Source of the DNA: JAYPUA01 sp038133845 | GTDB taxonomy: Bacteria; SAR324; NAC60-12 | Assembly (NCBI GenBank): GCA_038133845.1 | Contig: JAYPUA010000005.1 | Location: forward strand, 1 to 64,000 | Length of the DNA: 64,000 bases | Reading direction: 5' to 3' | Shown here: positions 31,054 to 40,221 of the stretch, in pieces | Numbering within the stretch: position 1 is the first letter of the stretch | How the letters are laid out: each line of letters begins with the position of its first letter | Notes under the pieces: generated by a model | What the model saw: only the letters and a program-made list of their open reading frames with translations | What the model was told of the DNA's origin: nothing | The model's database searches: none | Program-made: the position numbers and the translations under genes

Positions 31054-33528
31054 ATGCACGAGTATCTTCCGAGCGAAATTGAATCCAAGTGGCAAAAGCA
31101 CTGGGAGGAATCCGGTCAATTCCGTCCTGATCTGAACTCGGATCAGCAGAAGTTCTACATGCTGACCATGCTTCCCTACCCGTCCGGAGACCTGCACATC
31201 GGTCACTGGTACGCAATGGCGCCTTCGGATGCCTACGCGCGCTTCATGAAGATGCAAGGACATGAGGTGTTCTTCCCGATTGGCTTCGACGCCTTCGGGC
31301 TCCCAGCCGAAAATGCTGCGATCAAGAACAACATCCACCCCAAGGAGTGGACCTACAAGAACATCGAGCGCATGCGAGGCCAGCTGCGCTCCATGGGGAA
31401 CATGTTCGCCTGGGAACATGAGATCGTCAGCTGCGACCCGGAGTACTACAAGTGGAGCCAGTGGTTCTTCCTGAAAATGCTGGAGCAAGGGTTGGCCTAC
31501 CGCGAACACGCCCCGGTGGATTTTTGCAACCACTGTCAAACGACGCTGGCCCGGGAGCAGGTCTGGGGCGAGGAGCGCCTCTGCGAACGGTGCAACAACC
31601 CGGTGGTGAAGAAGGCACTCAACCAGTGGAAGCTTCGAATTACCAAGTATGCCGAGGAGTTGCTGGACTTCTCCGGGCTGGAGTGGCCGGAGAAAGTTCG
31701 ATTGATGCAGACCAACTGGATTGGACGTAGCGAGGGGGTCGAGTTTGCGCTCAAGATCCAAGGACAGGAACAGCTGGAGTTCCGGGTCTTTACGACCCGT
31801 CCGGATACAGTCTTTGGGATGAGTTTCTGCGTTCTGGCTCCGGAACATCCACTGGTTGGGCAGGTCACGACTCCGGAGCAGCGCGCAGCAGTCGAGGCCT
31901 ATCAGGATGCGGCATCGCGCAAGAATGAGATCGAGCGGACTTCAGAGGGCAAGGAGAAGGACGGCGTCTTTACCGGAGCGTATGCGCTGAATCCGATGAA
32001 CGGGGAGCCCGTGCCGATCTGGATCGCGGACTACGTGCTGTTTACCTACGGAACCGGAGCGATCATGGCGGTTCCGGCTCACGATGAGCGGGACTTCGCC
32101 TTTGCGCGCAAGTATGACCTGCCCACACCGGCGGTGATTGCCCCTGCGGAGGCTGAGGAGGGAGCGCCAGGCGAACTGACCGAACCCTTTACGCTGAAGG
32201 AAGGCTCCCGGATGATCAACAGCCCGGGGTTTGAGAACCTGGTTTGGCCCGAGAGCTTCGAGTCGGTCACAGACCACATGGCCCGGGAAGGCTTTGGGGA
32301 GCGTCAGGTCAATTATCGCCTGCGTGACTGGCTGATCAGCCGGCAGCGCATGTGGGGTACGCCGATTCCGGTGGTGTATTGCTCGAGCTGCGGGATGCAG
32401 CCGGTGCCGTTTGAACAGCTCCCTGTGACGCTTCCGGACGATGCCGAGTTCAAGCCCACGGGAGAGAGCCCGCTCAAGCACCATCAGGGGTTTCTGTCCA
32501 CGGAGTGCCCTCAGTGCCAAGGGGAGGCCGAGCGTGAAACCGACACGATGGACACCTTCATCTGTTCCTCCTGGTACTATTACGCCTACCTGTTCCCCTA
32601 CTGGGCGCGTGGAGAGGCGCTGGGCTCCGGCAGCCTCCCGTGGGACATGGAACGCATGCAGCGCTGGGCTCCCGTCGATCAATACACGGGAGGAATTGAG
32701 CACGCGACCATGCACCTGCTCTACTTCCGCTTCTATACCAAAGTGCTTGCGGACATGGGACTGCTGCCGTTTCGGGAGCCTGCGACCCGGCTCTTCAACC
32801 AGGGGATGATCCTGGGAGAAGACCACGAGAAGATGTCGAAAAGCCGCGGCAATGTGGTGAACCCGGACGACCTCGTGCAGAAGTATGGCACCGATACGGT
32901 GCGGACCTACCTGATGTTCCTGGGGCCTTGGGATGCGGGAGCGCCGTGGAACCCTCAGGGGATTGAAGGAGCGACGCGCTTCCTGAAGTCCGTTTGGAGC
33001 CTGGCTCATCAGCCCCATCCTTCCGGAGAGCGTGAAGACTCCATCCGCAAAGTGCAAAGGGCCTTGCATCAGACGATCCGCAAGGTCGGAGAGGACCTGT
33101 CCCAGTTCCGCTTCAATACGGCAATCGCGGCCTTGATGAGCTTCCGGAATACTTTGAAAGCCGAGGCGGATCACCTCCCGGAGAGCCTCTGGGAGGAGTG
33201 CGTCCGCGCACTGCTGCTCATGCTTGCCCCGATGGCTCCCCACCTTGCGGAAGAGCTGTGGCAACTCAAGGTTCCCGGTACGGGAAGTGTTCACAACCAG
33301 ACCTGGCCGGAGTTCAACACAGACCTCGCGCAAGAGGACCGAATCACGCTGGTTGTTCAAGTCAATGGAAAACTCCGGGATCGACTGGAGATGCCGGTCG
33401 GGCTGCCTCAGGAGGAGGTGGAGCAACTGGCGCGAAACTCTGAGCGTGTTGCTCCCTACCTGGAAAATCGCTCGGTTCGTCGAGTCATTGTGGTACCCGA
33501 AAAGCTGGTGAACATCGTTGTGGGGTGA
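31054..33528 (+). CDS. leuS: Leucine--tRNA ligase
   Basis: 824 aa, bacterial LeuRS length. Class I signature DLHIGHWYAMAPSDAYARF (HIGH motif) and EKMSKSRGNVVNPDD (KMSKS). The CP1 editing domain includes FTTRPDTVFGMSF and AVPAHDERDFAFA. Anticodon-binding and C-terminal domains complete the protein. A zinc-ribbon-like CNHC...CERC pair sits near 155-180. Start ATG at 31054 reads MHEYLPSEIESKWQ, the typical N-terminus. It follows leuA after a terminator, so leucine synthesis and leucine charging genes are neighbours but separately transcribed. Confidence 0.96.
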   Translation: MHEYLPSEIESKWQKHWEESGQFRPDLNSDQQKFYMLTMLPYPSGDLHIGHWYAMAPSDAYARFMKMQGHEVFFPIGFDAFGLPAENAAIKNNIHPKEWTYKNIERMRGQLRSMGNMFAWEHEIVSCDPEYYKWSQWFFLKMLEQGLAYREHAPVDFCNHCQTTLAREQVWGEERLCERCNNPVVKKALNQWKLRITKYAEELLDFSGLEWPEKVRLMQTNWIGRSEGVEFALKIQGQEQLEFRVFTTRPDTVFGMSFCVLAPEHPLVGQVTTPEQRAAVEAYQDAASRKNEIERTSEGKEKDGVFTGAYALNPMNGEPVPIWIADYVLFTYGTGAIMAVPAHDERDFAFARKYDLPTPAVIAPAEAEEGAPGELTEPFTLKEGSRMINSPGFENLVWPESFESVTDHMAREGFGERQVNYRLRDWLISRQRMWGTPIPVVYCSSCGMQPVPFEQLPVTLPDDAEFKPTGESPLKHHQGFLSTECPQCQGEAERETDTMDTFICSSWYYYAYLFPYWARGEALGSGSLPWDMERMQRWAPVDQYTGGIEHATMHLLYFRFYTKVLADMGLLPFREPATRLFNQGMILGEDHEKMSKSRGNVVNPDDLVQKYGTDTVRTYLMFLGPWDAGAPWNPQGIEGATRFLKSVWSLAHQPHPSGEREDSIRKVQRALHQTIRKVGEDLSQFRFNTAIAALMSFRNTLKAEADHLPESLWEECVRALLLMLAPMAPHLAEELWQLKVPGTGSVHNQTWPEFNTDLAQEDRITLVVQVNGKLRDRLEMPVGLPQEEVEQLARNSERVAPYLENRSVRRVIVVPEKLVNIVVG

Positions 33529-33542
33529 CACGATTTTTTTCG

Positions 33543-33571
33543 TTGACCACGCCAAAACCAAGTGCTAGGAT
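33543..33571 (+). promoter_or_regulatory. Strong promoter of the str/ribosomal supercluster
   Basis: TTGACC (33543-33548), a 17-base spacer, and TAGGAT (33566-33571) preceded by TG at 33563-33564, an extended -10. It lies about 50 bases before rpsL, just after the end of leuS. It is the only convincing sigma-70 promoter I find at the head of the 16-kb ribosomal run. Confidence 0.7.
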
Positions 33572-33623
33572 TACGGTTTGCTTATTTGTAGGCAAGCACA
33601 CTCAAGAACACGTTATTGAAGAC

Positions 33624-33992
33624 ATGCCCACGCTGAGTCAGCTCGTCCGCAAGGGACGGAAAAGCAAGATCACAAAGAAAGATACCCCGGCTCTTCAAGA
33701 GTGTCCACAGCGACGCGGGGTCTGCGTCCGGGTCTACACTTCGACCCCGAAAAAGCCAAACTCCGCCCTGCGCAAAGTGGCAAAGGTCCGCCTGACCAAC
33801 GGGGCAGAGGTCATCAGTTACATCCCGGGAATTGGACACAACCTGCAAGAACACTCCGTGGTGCTGATTCGAGGGGGAAGAGTGAAGGATCTTCCCGGAT
33901 GTCGCTACCACATCGTCCGAGGAGCGCTGGACACTCAGGGGGTGAAGAACCGCAAGCAAAGCCGCTCCAAGTACGGTGCCAAGAAAGGATAA
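33624..33992 (+). CDS. rpsL: 30S ribosomal protein S12
   Basis: 122 aa from the ATG at 33624 (MPTLSQLVRKGR, the standard N-terminus). S12 lies at the decoding centre. The streptomycin-determining lysines are wild type: K43 in TPKKPNSALRK and K88 in RVKDLPG. The following Asp (D89 here, Asp88 in E. coli numbering without Met) is the RimO methylthiolation site, and a rimO gene lies 16 kb downstream. First gene of the str operon, read from the promoter at 33543. Confidence 0.97.
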   Translation: MPTLSQLVRKGRKSKITKKDTPALQECPQRRGVCVRVYTSTPKKPNSALRKVAKVRLTNGAEVISYIPGIGHNLQEHSVVLIRGGRVKDLPGCRYHIVRGALDTQGVKNRKQSRSKYGAKKG

Positions 33993-33997
33993 GCTGG

Positions 33998-34471
33998 ATG
34001 CCTAGACGACGCGCTGCAGACCGAAGAGAAGTTCTGCCTGACCCAAAGTACAAAGACCTCTTGGCCAGCAGGTTCATCAACACCCTCATGCGCGACGGCA
34101 AAAAAAGCGTCGCGGAGAAGATTTTTTACGGAGCCTTGGATCTGATCTCCGATCGAGAGAAAGAGATCGAGGCCATGGAAGTGTTCAAGGCGGCGATCGA
34201 TAACGTCAAACCCTCCATTGAAGTCAAGGGACGCCGGGTCGGCGGCTCTACCTACCAGGTCCCAATGGAAGTGCGCCCCGCACGCAGTCAGTCCTTGGCC
34301 ATTCGCTGGATCATCCAGTATGCAAATGCGCGCAACGGAAAGTCCATGCGATCCAAGCTGGCCGACGAACTGATGGATGCTTACAACAAGCGTGGCTCCT
34401 CGGTGAAGAAGCGCGAGGACACTCACAAGATGGCCGAAGCCAACCGAGCCTTTGCTCACTATCGTTGGTAA
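33998..34471 (+). CDS. rpsG: 30S ribosomal protein S7
   Basis: 157 aa from the ATG at 33998 (MPRRRAADRREVLPDPKY), 5 bases after rpsL. S7 organises the 16S 3' major domain and lines the E site. Typical segments: SRFINTLMRDGKKSVAEKI, GGSTYQVPMEVRPARS, and the C-terminal KMAEANRAFAHYRW. In E. coli this protein represses the str operon; no obvious rpsL-rpsG intergenic target exists here because the gap is too short. Confidence 0.97.
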   Translation: MPRRRAADRREVLPDPKYKDLLASRFINTLMRDGKKSVAEKIFYGALDLISDREKEIEAMEVFKAAIDNVKPSIEVKGRRVGGSTYQVPMEVRPARSQSLAIRWIIQYANARNGKSMRSKLADELMDAYNKRGSSVKKREDTHKMAEANRAFAHYRW

Positions 34472-34486
34472 ACTGCGGCCATCTCC

Positions 34487-36574
34487 ATGCAGCCTGCTCC
34501 TCGAAACTGGCGCAATTTCGGTATTGTCGCGCACATTGATGCGGGCAAGACCACCACGACCGAGCGAATCCTCTACTACACCGGGCGAATCTACAAGATC
34601 GGTGAGGTAAACGATGGCTCGGCGACCATGGACTGGATGGAGCAAGAGCAAGAGCGCGGAATCACGATCACCTCTGCCGCGACGACCTGCTCCTGGAAGT
34701 GTGCTGGAGAAGAGTACTACTTCAACATCATCGACACCCCTGGACACGTCGATTTCACGGTTGAGGTAGAGCGCTCCCTGAGGGTACTCGACGGGACCAT
34801 CATGGTCATTTGCGGCGTCGCAGGTGTTCAGCCTCAGACCGAAACGGTTTGGCGCCAAGTACAAAAGTATCACACGCCCAGCATCGTGTTCGTCAACAAG
34901 ATGGACCGCGCTGGAGCAAACTTCGCGCAGGCAATTGCCTCCGTAGAAGAGCGGCTGGCAGTTCACCCGATCGCAGTGCAAATCCCCATCGGAGCGGAAG
35001 ATCAGTTCTCCGGAATCATTGATCTGGTTTCCATGGAGGCGATCTACTACGACAAGGACACCACCGGAGCAACTTACGAACGTCGTTCGATTCCGCAAGA
35101 GTTGCAGGAAGAGGCGCAGGTCTGGCGAGCGAAGATGCTCGATCAGTTGACCATGTACGATGATGCTCTGATGGAGAGAATGCTCGAAGACGAAGAGGTC
35201 GATCCGGTAGAGATTCAGGCAGCACTGAGAAAAGTGACGCTCTCCACCGAAGCGATCCCGGTGCTTTGCGGAAGTGCCTTCAAGAACAAGGGGGTGCAGC
35301 AGTTGATGGATGCGGTTGCGACCTATCTTCCGTCTCCTGAGGATGTCCCCGAAATCCATGGCGTTCATCCGGACACGCAAGACGCGCTAAGTCGCAAGGC
35401 GATGCCAGAAGAGCCGCTGTGTGCATTGGCCTTCAAGATCGCTTCGGATCCATTCGCGGGTCAACTGACGTTTGTGCGGGTCTACTCCGGAGTGCTAGAG
35501 GGCGGCAAAGGCGTCTACAACGTGCGCAAGAAGAAGCACGAGCGAGTCGGGCAGATCTTCAAGATGCATGCGAACAAGCGCGAAGACGTAGCCACGTTGG
35601 TCGCCGGAGACATCGGAGCCATCGTGGGGATGAACGTGATGACCGGAGACACGCTATGCACAAAGGACGCGCCGATCATTTTGGAGCCTTCGCAGTTTCC
35701 GGAACCGGTCATAGACCTTGCGGTTGAGCCGAAGACGAAGCCTGACCAAGACAAACTCGATCAGGCGTTGGAGCGTTTGGCCCAGGAAGATCCGTCCTTC
35801 CGGCATCGTGTGGATCGAGAGACCGGACAGACGGTCATCTCTGGAATGGGCGAGTTGCACCTCGAGATCATTGTGGATCGGCTGCAGCGCGAGTTCCGAG
35901 TGGCCTGCAAAGCAGGCAAACCGCGTGTGGCCTTCCGTGAGGCTATCACACAGGTTGCTCAGGGTGAGTGCCGTTTCTCCAGGCCACTGGATGGGAAAGA
36001 GCGCTTTGCGTACACCCGAATTCAGATCAGGCCCGCTGAGAGTGGAGCAGGCATCGGCTTCCGGAGTCAGTTGAAGCCGGGAGAACTTCCAGCCGCCTTT
36101 GTGGGAGCGACAGAGAGAGCCCTGAAAATGGGAACAAGCAACGGAGTGTTGGCCGGGTATCCTGTCATTGATCTGGAGCTTGAACTGATCAGCGCCGAGT
36201 ACAGTGATACTCAATCCAGCGAAGAAGCTTTCGAGATTGCGGCCAACTCCGCGCTGAGAGACGCCTTGGCCCAAGCTGCGCCAACCCTGATGGAGCCGGC
36301 GATGAAAGTCGAGGTGGTGGTTCCGCAAGACTTCGTTGGAGAAGTGATTGGGGACTTCAACTCCAGGGGCGGACGAGTCCGGGGCATGGAAGAGCGAGCA
36401 GGCATCCAGATTGTCAATGGAGAAGCAGCGCTCTCGCAAATGTTCGGATACGCCACGGAGCTGCGATCGATGACGCAGGGACGGGCATCCTACACCATGC
36501 GCTTCAGTCACTACATTCCCGTACAGCACACAGAACAACAGCTCGGTGTGCCTTCCGCAGTAGTGGAAGCCTGA
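34487..36574 (+). CDS. fusA: Elongation factor G
   Basis: 695 aa, full EF-G length. GTPase that drives translocation and, with RRF, ribosome recycling. G1 AHIDAGKTTTTERILYYTG, switch II DTPGHVDFTVEVERSLR, G4 NKMDRAG, G5 GSAFKNKG; then domains II-V ending in the YATELRSMTQGRASYTMRF region of domains IV/V. It starts 15 bases after rpsG and precedes tuf by 72 bases, the classic str order. Confidence 0.97.
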   Translation: MQPAPRNWRNFGIVAHIDAGKTTTTERILYYTGRIYKIGEVNDGSATMDWMEQEQERGITITSAATTCSWKCAGEEYYFNIIDTPGHVDFTVEVERSLRVLDGTIMVICGVAGVQPQTETVWRQVQKYHTPSIVFVNKMDRAGANFAQAIASVEERLAVHPIAVQIPIGAEDQFSGIIDLVSMEAIYYDKDTTGATYERRSIPQELQEEAQVWRAKMLDQLTMYDDALMERMLEDEEVDPVEIQAALRKVTLSTEAIPVLCGSAFKNKGVQQLMDAVATYLPSPEDVPEIHGVHPDTQDALSRKAMPEEPLCALAFKIASDPFAGQLTFVRVYSGVLEGGKGVYNVRKKKHERVGQIFKMHANKREDVATLVAGDIGAIVGMNVMTGDTLCTKDAPIILEPSQFPEPVIDLAVEPKTKPDQDKLDQALERLAQEDPSFRHRVDRETGQTVISGMGELHLEIIVDRLQREFRVACKAGKPRVAFREAITQVAQGECRFSRPLDGKERFAYTRIQIRPAESGAGIGFRSQLKPGELPAAFVGATERALKMGTSNGVLAGYPVIDLELELISAEYSDTQSSEEAFEIAANSALRDALAQAAPTLMEPAMKVEVVVPQDFVGEVIGDFNSRGGRVRGMEERAGIQIVNGEAALSQMFGYATELRSMTQGRASYTMRFSHYIPVQHTEQQLGVPSAVVEA

Positions 36575-36590
36575 GTTCAGATTTTAATCC

Positions 36591-36640
36591 GTTGCCACGT
36601 GCAACACACTTTGACGCAAAACCTTCCTTGAATTGAAGGA
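36591..36640 (+). promoter_or_regulatory. tuf leader with hairpins, one covering the ribosome-binding site
   Basis: The 72-base fusA-tuf gap has GTTGC/GCAAC (36591-36605) and CCTTC/GAAGG (36622-36639). The second repeat's right arm is part of the GAAGGAG ribosome-binding site at 36635-36641. Folding would hide the site, so EF-Tu synthesis could be set by translation of the upstream gene or by a binding factor. Stability has not been calculated. Confidence 0.35.
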
Positions 36641-36646
36641 GTATCC

Positions 36647-37846
36647 ATGGCACGAGAGAAATTCGAGCGCTCGAAACCGCACGTAAACGTGGGCACCATC
36701 GGACACGTGGACCACGGAAAAACCACCCTGACCGCAGCAATCAGCAAGGTCCTTTCCATGAAAGGGTTTGCAGAGGCGCGTGACTATGGAGACATTGACG
36801 CTGCTCCGGAAGAGCGAGAGCGCGGAATTACCATCGCAACTGCTCACATCGAGTATCAGACGGAAAATCGCCACTACGCTCACGTAGACTGCCCCGGACA
36901 CGCCGACTACGTGAAGAACATGATCACTGGCGCGGCCCAAATGGACGGCGGAATTCTGGTGGTCTCGGCTGCAGATGGACCGATGCCTCAGACTCGAGAG
37001 CACATCCTGCTGGCTCGCCAGGTCAACGTGCCCTACCTCGTTGTCTTCCTTAACAAGGTCGACCAAGTGGACGATGAGGAGCTCCTCGAGCTGGTGGAGA
37101 TGGAAGTGCGTGAGCTGTTGAGCTCCTATGACTTCCCCGGAGACGACATCCCGATCATCAAGGGCTCTGCGCTGGCGACTACCGAGTCTACATCAACGGA
37201 CATCAACGACCCGGCCTTCGCACCGATCCTTGAATTGATGGACGCCGTAGACTCCTACATCCCGGAGCCGGAGCGAGCCCTGGACAAACCGTTGCTGATG
37301 TCTGTTGAGGACGTCTTCACCATTTCCGGACGTGGAACGGTCGCAACAGGAAGGATCGAGCGCGGAATCGTCAAGACTGGCGAAGAGATTGAGATCACCG
37401 GAATTCGTGAAACCGCAAGGACCACAGTCACCGGGGTTGAGATGTTCCGCAAGACCTTGGACCAAGGGCAGGCTGGTGACAATGTGGGGCTGTTGCTGCG
37501 CGGACTCAAACGTGACGAGATCGAGCGTGGACAGGTGATCTGCAAGCCGGGATCCATCACGCCGCACACTGACTTCAAGGCTCAGGTGTACGTATTGACC
37601 AAGGATGAAGGGGGACGTCACACCCCGTTCTTCACCAACTACCGCCCGCAGTTCTACTTCCGGACCACAGACGTTACCGGAGTGGTGCATCTGCCGGAAG
37701 GCGTGGAGATGGTGATGCCCGGAGACAACGTGGAGATGACGGTTCAACTCATCACCCCGATTGCTCTGGAAAAAGAGGTGCGCTTCGCCATCCGCGAAGG
37801 CGGACGGACGATTGGCTCCGGCGTGGTCACTGAAATTCTGAAGTAA
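36647..37846 (+). CDS. tuf: Elongation factor Tu
   Basis: 399 aa. Delivers aminoacyl-tRNA to the A site. G1 GHVDHGKTTLT, switch region ERERGITIATAH, G3 DCPGHADYVKNM, G4 NKVDQVDD, G5 GSALA; domain II/III signature GDNVGLLLRGLKRDEIERGQV. The start follows a strong GAAGGAG. There is only one copy within the window; a second elsewhere cannot be excluded. It links the str and S10 groups, with rpsJ 15 bases downstream. Confidence 0.97.
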   Translation: MAREKFERSKPHVNVGTIGHVDHGKTTLTAAISKVLSMKGFAEARDYGDIDAAPEERERGITIATAHIEYQTENRHYAHVDCPGHADYVKNMITGAAQMDGGILVVSAADGPMPQTREHILLARQVNVPYLVVFLNKVDQVDDEELLELVEMEVRELLSSYDFPGDDIPIIKGSALATTESTSTDINDPAFAPILELMDAVDSYIPEPERALDKPLLMSVEDVFTISGRGTVATGRIERGIVKTGEEIEITGIRETARTTVTGVEMFRKTLDQGQAGDNVGLLLRGLKRDEIERGQVICKPGSITPHTDFKAQVYVLTKDEGGRHTPFFTNYRPQFYFRTTDVTGVVHLPEGVEMVMPGDNVEMTVQLITPIALEKEVRFAIREGGRTIGSGVVTEILK

Positions 37847-37861
37847 GAGACAGGAATCCGA

Positions 37862-38173
37862 ATGGAGCAGAAAATCAAGGTCCGCTTCAAAGCGTACGAC
37901 GACAAACTGTTGGATCAAACCGTTTCGGAGATCGCTCATACGGTTCGCCGAACTGGTGCTGAAATCGTGGGGCCGATTCCACTTCCCACCCGCATCAGCC
38001 GGTACACGGTGTTGCGCTCTCCGCACGTAGACAAGAAATCGCGTGAACAGTTTGAAGTTCGGACTCACAAGCGTCTGCTCTACATCAAGGATGCCACGAC
38101 TCAAACGATGGACGCTTTGATGCGTCTGGATGTCTCGGCAGGGGTCGACATTGCGATCAAGCAAGAAGAGTAA
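37862..38173 (+). CDS. rpsJ: 30S ribosomal protein S10
   Basis: 103 aa (MEQKIKVRFKAYDDKLLD), with the signature GPIPLPTRISRYTVLRSPHVDKKSREQ. S10 is a 30S head protein and, in well-studied bacteria, the NusG/NusE antitermination partner. Normally rplC (L3) follows; here the next gene, 26 bases on, is rplD (L4). Confidence 0.97.
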   Translation: MEQKIKVRFKAYDDKLLDQTVSEIAHTVRRTGAEIVGPIPLPTRISRYTVLRSPHVDKKSREQFEVRTHKRLLYIKDATTQTMDALMRLDVSAGVDIAIKQEE

Positions 38174-38199
38174 TCCCTGCTGAACCAAGAAAGTCTGTA

Positions 38200-38823
38200 A
38201 TGACCAAGCTTCAAACACTCAACTTAGAGCAAGCCAGCGTCGGCGAGATCGAGCTGGACGACTCGATCGTCGAGACCCCGTACCACCCACAGGCGGTGAA
38301 GGACACGGTGGTACAGTTTCTGGCGGCCAAGCGGCAAGGCTCCCACTCGACCAAGGATCGGGGGGAGGTTTCCTACAGTACGCGAAAGCTGTATCGACAG
38401 AAAGGAACCGGCAATGCTCGCGCGGGTAGCGCCAAGTCTCCGATTCGCAGGCACGGCGGGACCACGTTTGGTCCCAAGCCCCGGGACTACTCCTTCAAGC
38501 TGAACAAGAAGGTCCGCTCCCTCGCGCTGCGCGCGCTCTTTGCAGAAAAGCTGAGGCAAGATCAGGTGATGATTCTTGAGAGCCTGGAACTTCCGGACCA
38601 CAAGACCAAGAACTTCCGGGCCATGCTCGACCAGTGGGGAGTGCAAAAAGCCCTGATTGTGGTTGATGAACCTCCAACAAACCTGGTTCGTGCCGCAAGA
38701 AATTTGCCGGACGTTCATGTGGTGTCGCACCGAAGCCTCAACGTTTATGAAATGATGCGCTTCCCGAAGGTCATCTTTGTCAAGAGCGCTCTCGAAGCCC
38801 TCAAGGAGAGACTGAGCAAATGA
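38200..38823 (+). CDS. rplD: 50S ribosomal protein L4
   Basis: 207 aa. Contains the central 23S-binding loop (KLYRQKGTGNARAGSAKSP and RHGGTTFGPKPRDYSFKL) that reaches into the exit tunnel. The start at 38200 follows rpsJ directly with no trace of rplC between them. In E. coli L4 autoregulates the S10 operon. The last bases overlap rplW (ATGA). Confidence 0.97.
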   Translation: MTKLQTLNLEQASVGEIELDDSIVETPYHPQAVKDTVVQFLAAKRQGSHSTKDRGEVSYSTRKLYRQKGTGNARAGSAKSPIRRHGGTTFGPKPRDYSFKLNKKVRSLALRALFAEKLRQDQVMILESLELPDHKTKNFRAMLDQWGVQKALIVVDEPPTNLVRAARNLPDVHVVSHRSLNVYEMMRFPKVIFVKSALEALKERLSK

Positions 38824-39107
38824 ATATTTACGACGTCCTGCGCGCTCCCGTGATGACGGAGAAGTCCGTCATCCTCAAGGAAGAAGGAAACAAGTACGTG
38901 TTCCGCGTGCATCCTGATGCCAACAAATATCAGATTCGCCAAGCAGTGGAGCAGGCCTTCAAGGTGAAGGTTGTGAAAGTCAACACCATGAACGTCACCG
39001 GGAAAAACAAGCGCATGGGACGTTTTCAGGGTAAGAAATCCGATTGGAAAAAGGCCATTGTGACTTTGCCGGAGGGGCAAAGCATCGAGTACTTTGAAGG
39101 GGCATAA
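38820..39107 (+). CDS. rplW: 50S ribosomal protein L23
   Basis: 95 aa, start codon overlapping the rplD stop by four bases. Typical DVLRAPVMTEKSVI start and EAFKVKVVKVNTMNV-like core (here EQAFKVKVVKVNTMNVTGK). L23 sits at the tunnel exit and docks trigger factor and SRP. Confidence 0.96.
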   Translation: MNIYDVLRAPVMTEKSVILKEEGNKYVFRVHPDANKYQIRQAVEQAFKVKVVKVNTMNVTGKNKRMGRFQGKKSDWKKAIVTLPEGQSIEYFEGA

Positions 39108-39118
39108 GCGAGAAGACC

Positions 39119-39937
39119 ATGCCAGTCAAGAACTATAAACCGACCTCTCCGGGGCGCCGAAACATGAGCGTCCTGAGCTTCGAGGAGATCACTACCGACA
39201 AGCCAGAAAAGAGCCTGCTGGCTCCGCTCAAGCGCAAAGGTGGACGCAACAATATGGGACGCATTACCACGCGTCACCAGGGAGGCGGGCACAAGAAACG
39301 CTACCGGATCATCGACTTCAAGCGCGACAAGTTCGAAGTCCCAGCCAAGGTGGCAACGATTGAGTATGACCCCAACCGTAGCGCCCGGATCAGCCTGTTG
39401 CACTACGTCGATGGGGAAAAGCGTTACATCCTCGCACCGATTGGTCTGCAGGTAGGAGACAGGATTGTTGCTGGAGAGAATGTGGACATCAAGGTGGGCA
39501 ACGCCATGCCGCTCAGGAACATTCCCGTTGGTACCACCATCCACAATGTCGAACTGAAGCCGGGCAAAGGCGGTCAACTGGCCCGTTCTGCTGGCTCAAG
39601 CGCACAGTTGGTGGGGAGAGACGACAACTACGCACAGCTGAAGCTCCGCTCCGGATCAATTCGACGCGTGCGTGTCGAATGCCTTGCGACCATTGGCACG
39701 GTGGGCAATCAGGACCACATGAATGTGAGCTTGGGAAAAGCGGGCCGAGCACGCTGGAAGGGCGTTCGTCCAACCGTGCGTGGTGTGGCCATGAACCCGG
39801 TAGATCACCCGCATGGTGGCGGGGAGGGACGAACCTCAGGCGGACGACATCCTGTAACCCCGTGGGGCAAGCCGACCAAGGGTGCCAAGACTCGCAAGAG
39901 AAAAGACACCGATAAGTACATCATCCGCAAGAGGTAA
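39119..39937 (+). CDS. rplB: 50S ribosomal protein L2
   Basis: 272 aa, canonical. Segments: MPVKNYKPTSPGRRNMSVL, GRNNMGRITTRHQGGGHKKR, and the peptidyl-transferase-near GVAMNPVDHPHGGGEGRTSG, which includes the conserved His of the PVDHPHGGG loop. L2 is needed for subunit association and peptidyl transfer. Confidence 0.97.
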   Translation: MPVKNYKPTSPGRRNMSVLSFEEITTDKPEKSLLAPLKRKGGRNNMGRITTRHQGGGHKKRYRIIDFKRDKFEVPAKVATIEYDPNRSARISLLHYVDGEKRYILAPIGLQVGDRIVAGENVDIKVGNAMPLRNIPVGTTIHNVELKPGKGGQLARSAGSSAQLVGRDDNYAQLKLRSGSIRRVRVECLATIGTVGNQDHMNVSLGKAGRARWKGVRPTVRGVAMNPVDHPHGGGEGRTSGGRHPVTPWGKPTKGAKTRKRKDTDKYIIRKR

Positions 39938-39940
39938 TCC

Positions 39941-40219
39941 GTGCCCAGATCTGTCAAAAAAGGCCCATTCGTCGATGCTCATTTGGAGAAGAAAGTTTTG
40001 GCTGCCAAGCAAAGTGGCGACCGAAAGCTGATCAAGACCTGGTCTCGGCGATCCGTCATTCTTCCGGACTTTGTTGGAGTCAACATTGCCATCCACAACG
40101 GGAACAAGTTTATTCCCGTCTTTATTACGGAAGAGATGGTGGGATACAAGTTGGGGGAGTTTGCCCCGACTCGAACCTACCGAGGGCATGAAAGCAAAAA
40201 CGACAAGCGTTCAAGGTGA
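39941..40219 (+). CDS. rpsS: 30S ribosomal protein S19
   Basis: 92 aa with a GTG start at 39941, three bases after rplB. Reads PRSVKKGPFVDAHLEKKV with the KTWSRRSVILPDFVG and TYRGHESK segments of the family. 30S head protein contacting S13 and the P-site region. Confidence 0.96.
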   Translation: MPRSVKKGPFVDAHLEKKVLAAKQSGDRKLIKTWSRRSVILPDFVGVNIAIHNGNKFIPVFITEEMVGYKLGEFAPTRTYRGHESKNDKRSR

Positions 40220-40221
40220 GA

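Noticed and set aside
38174..38199. Remnant of rplC
   Set aside because: The 26 bases are only a normal short intergenic gap with no L3-like coding remnant in any frame.
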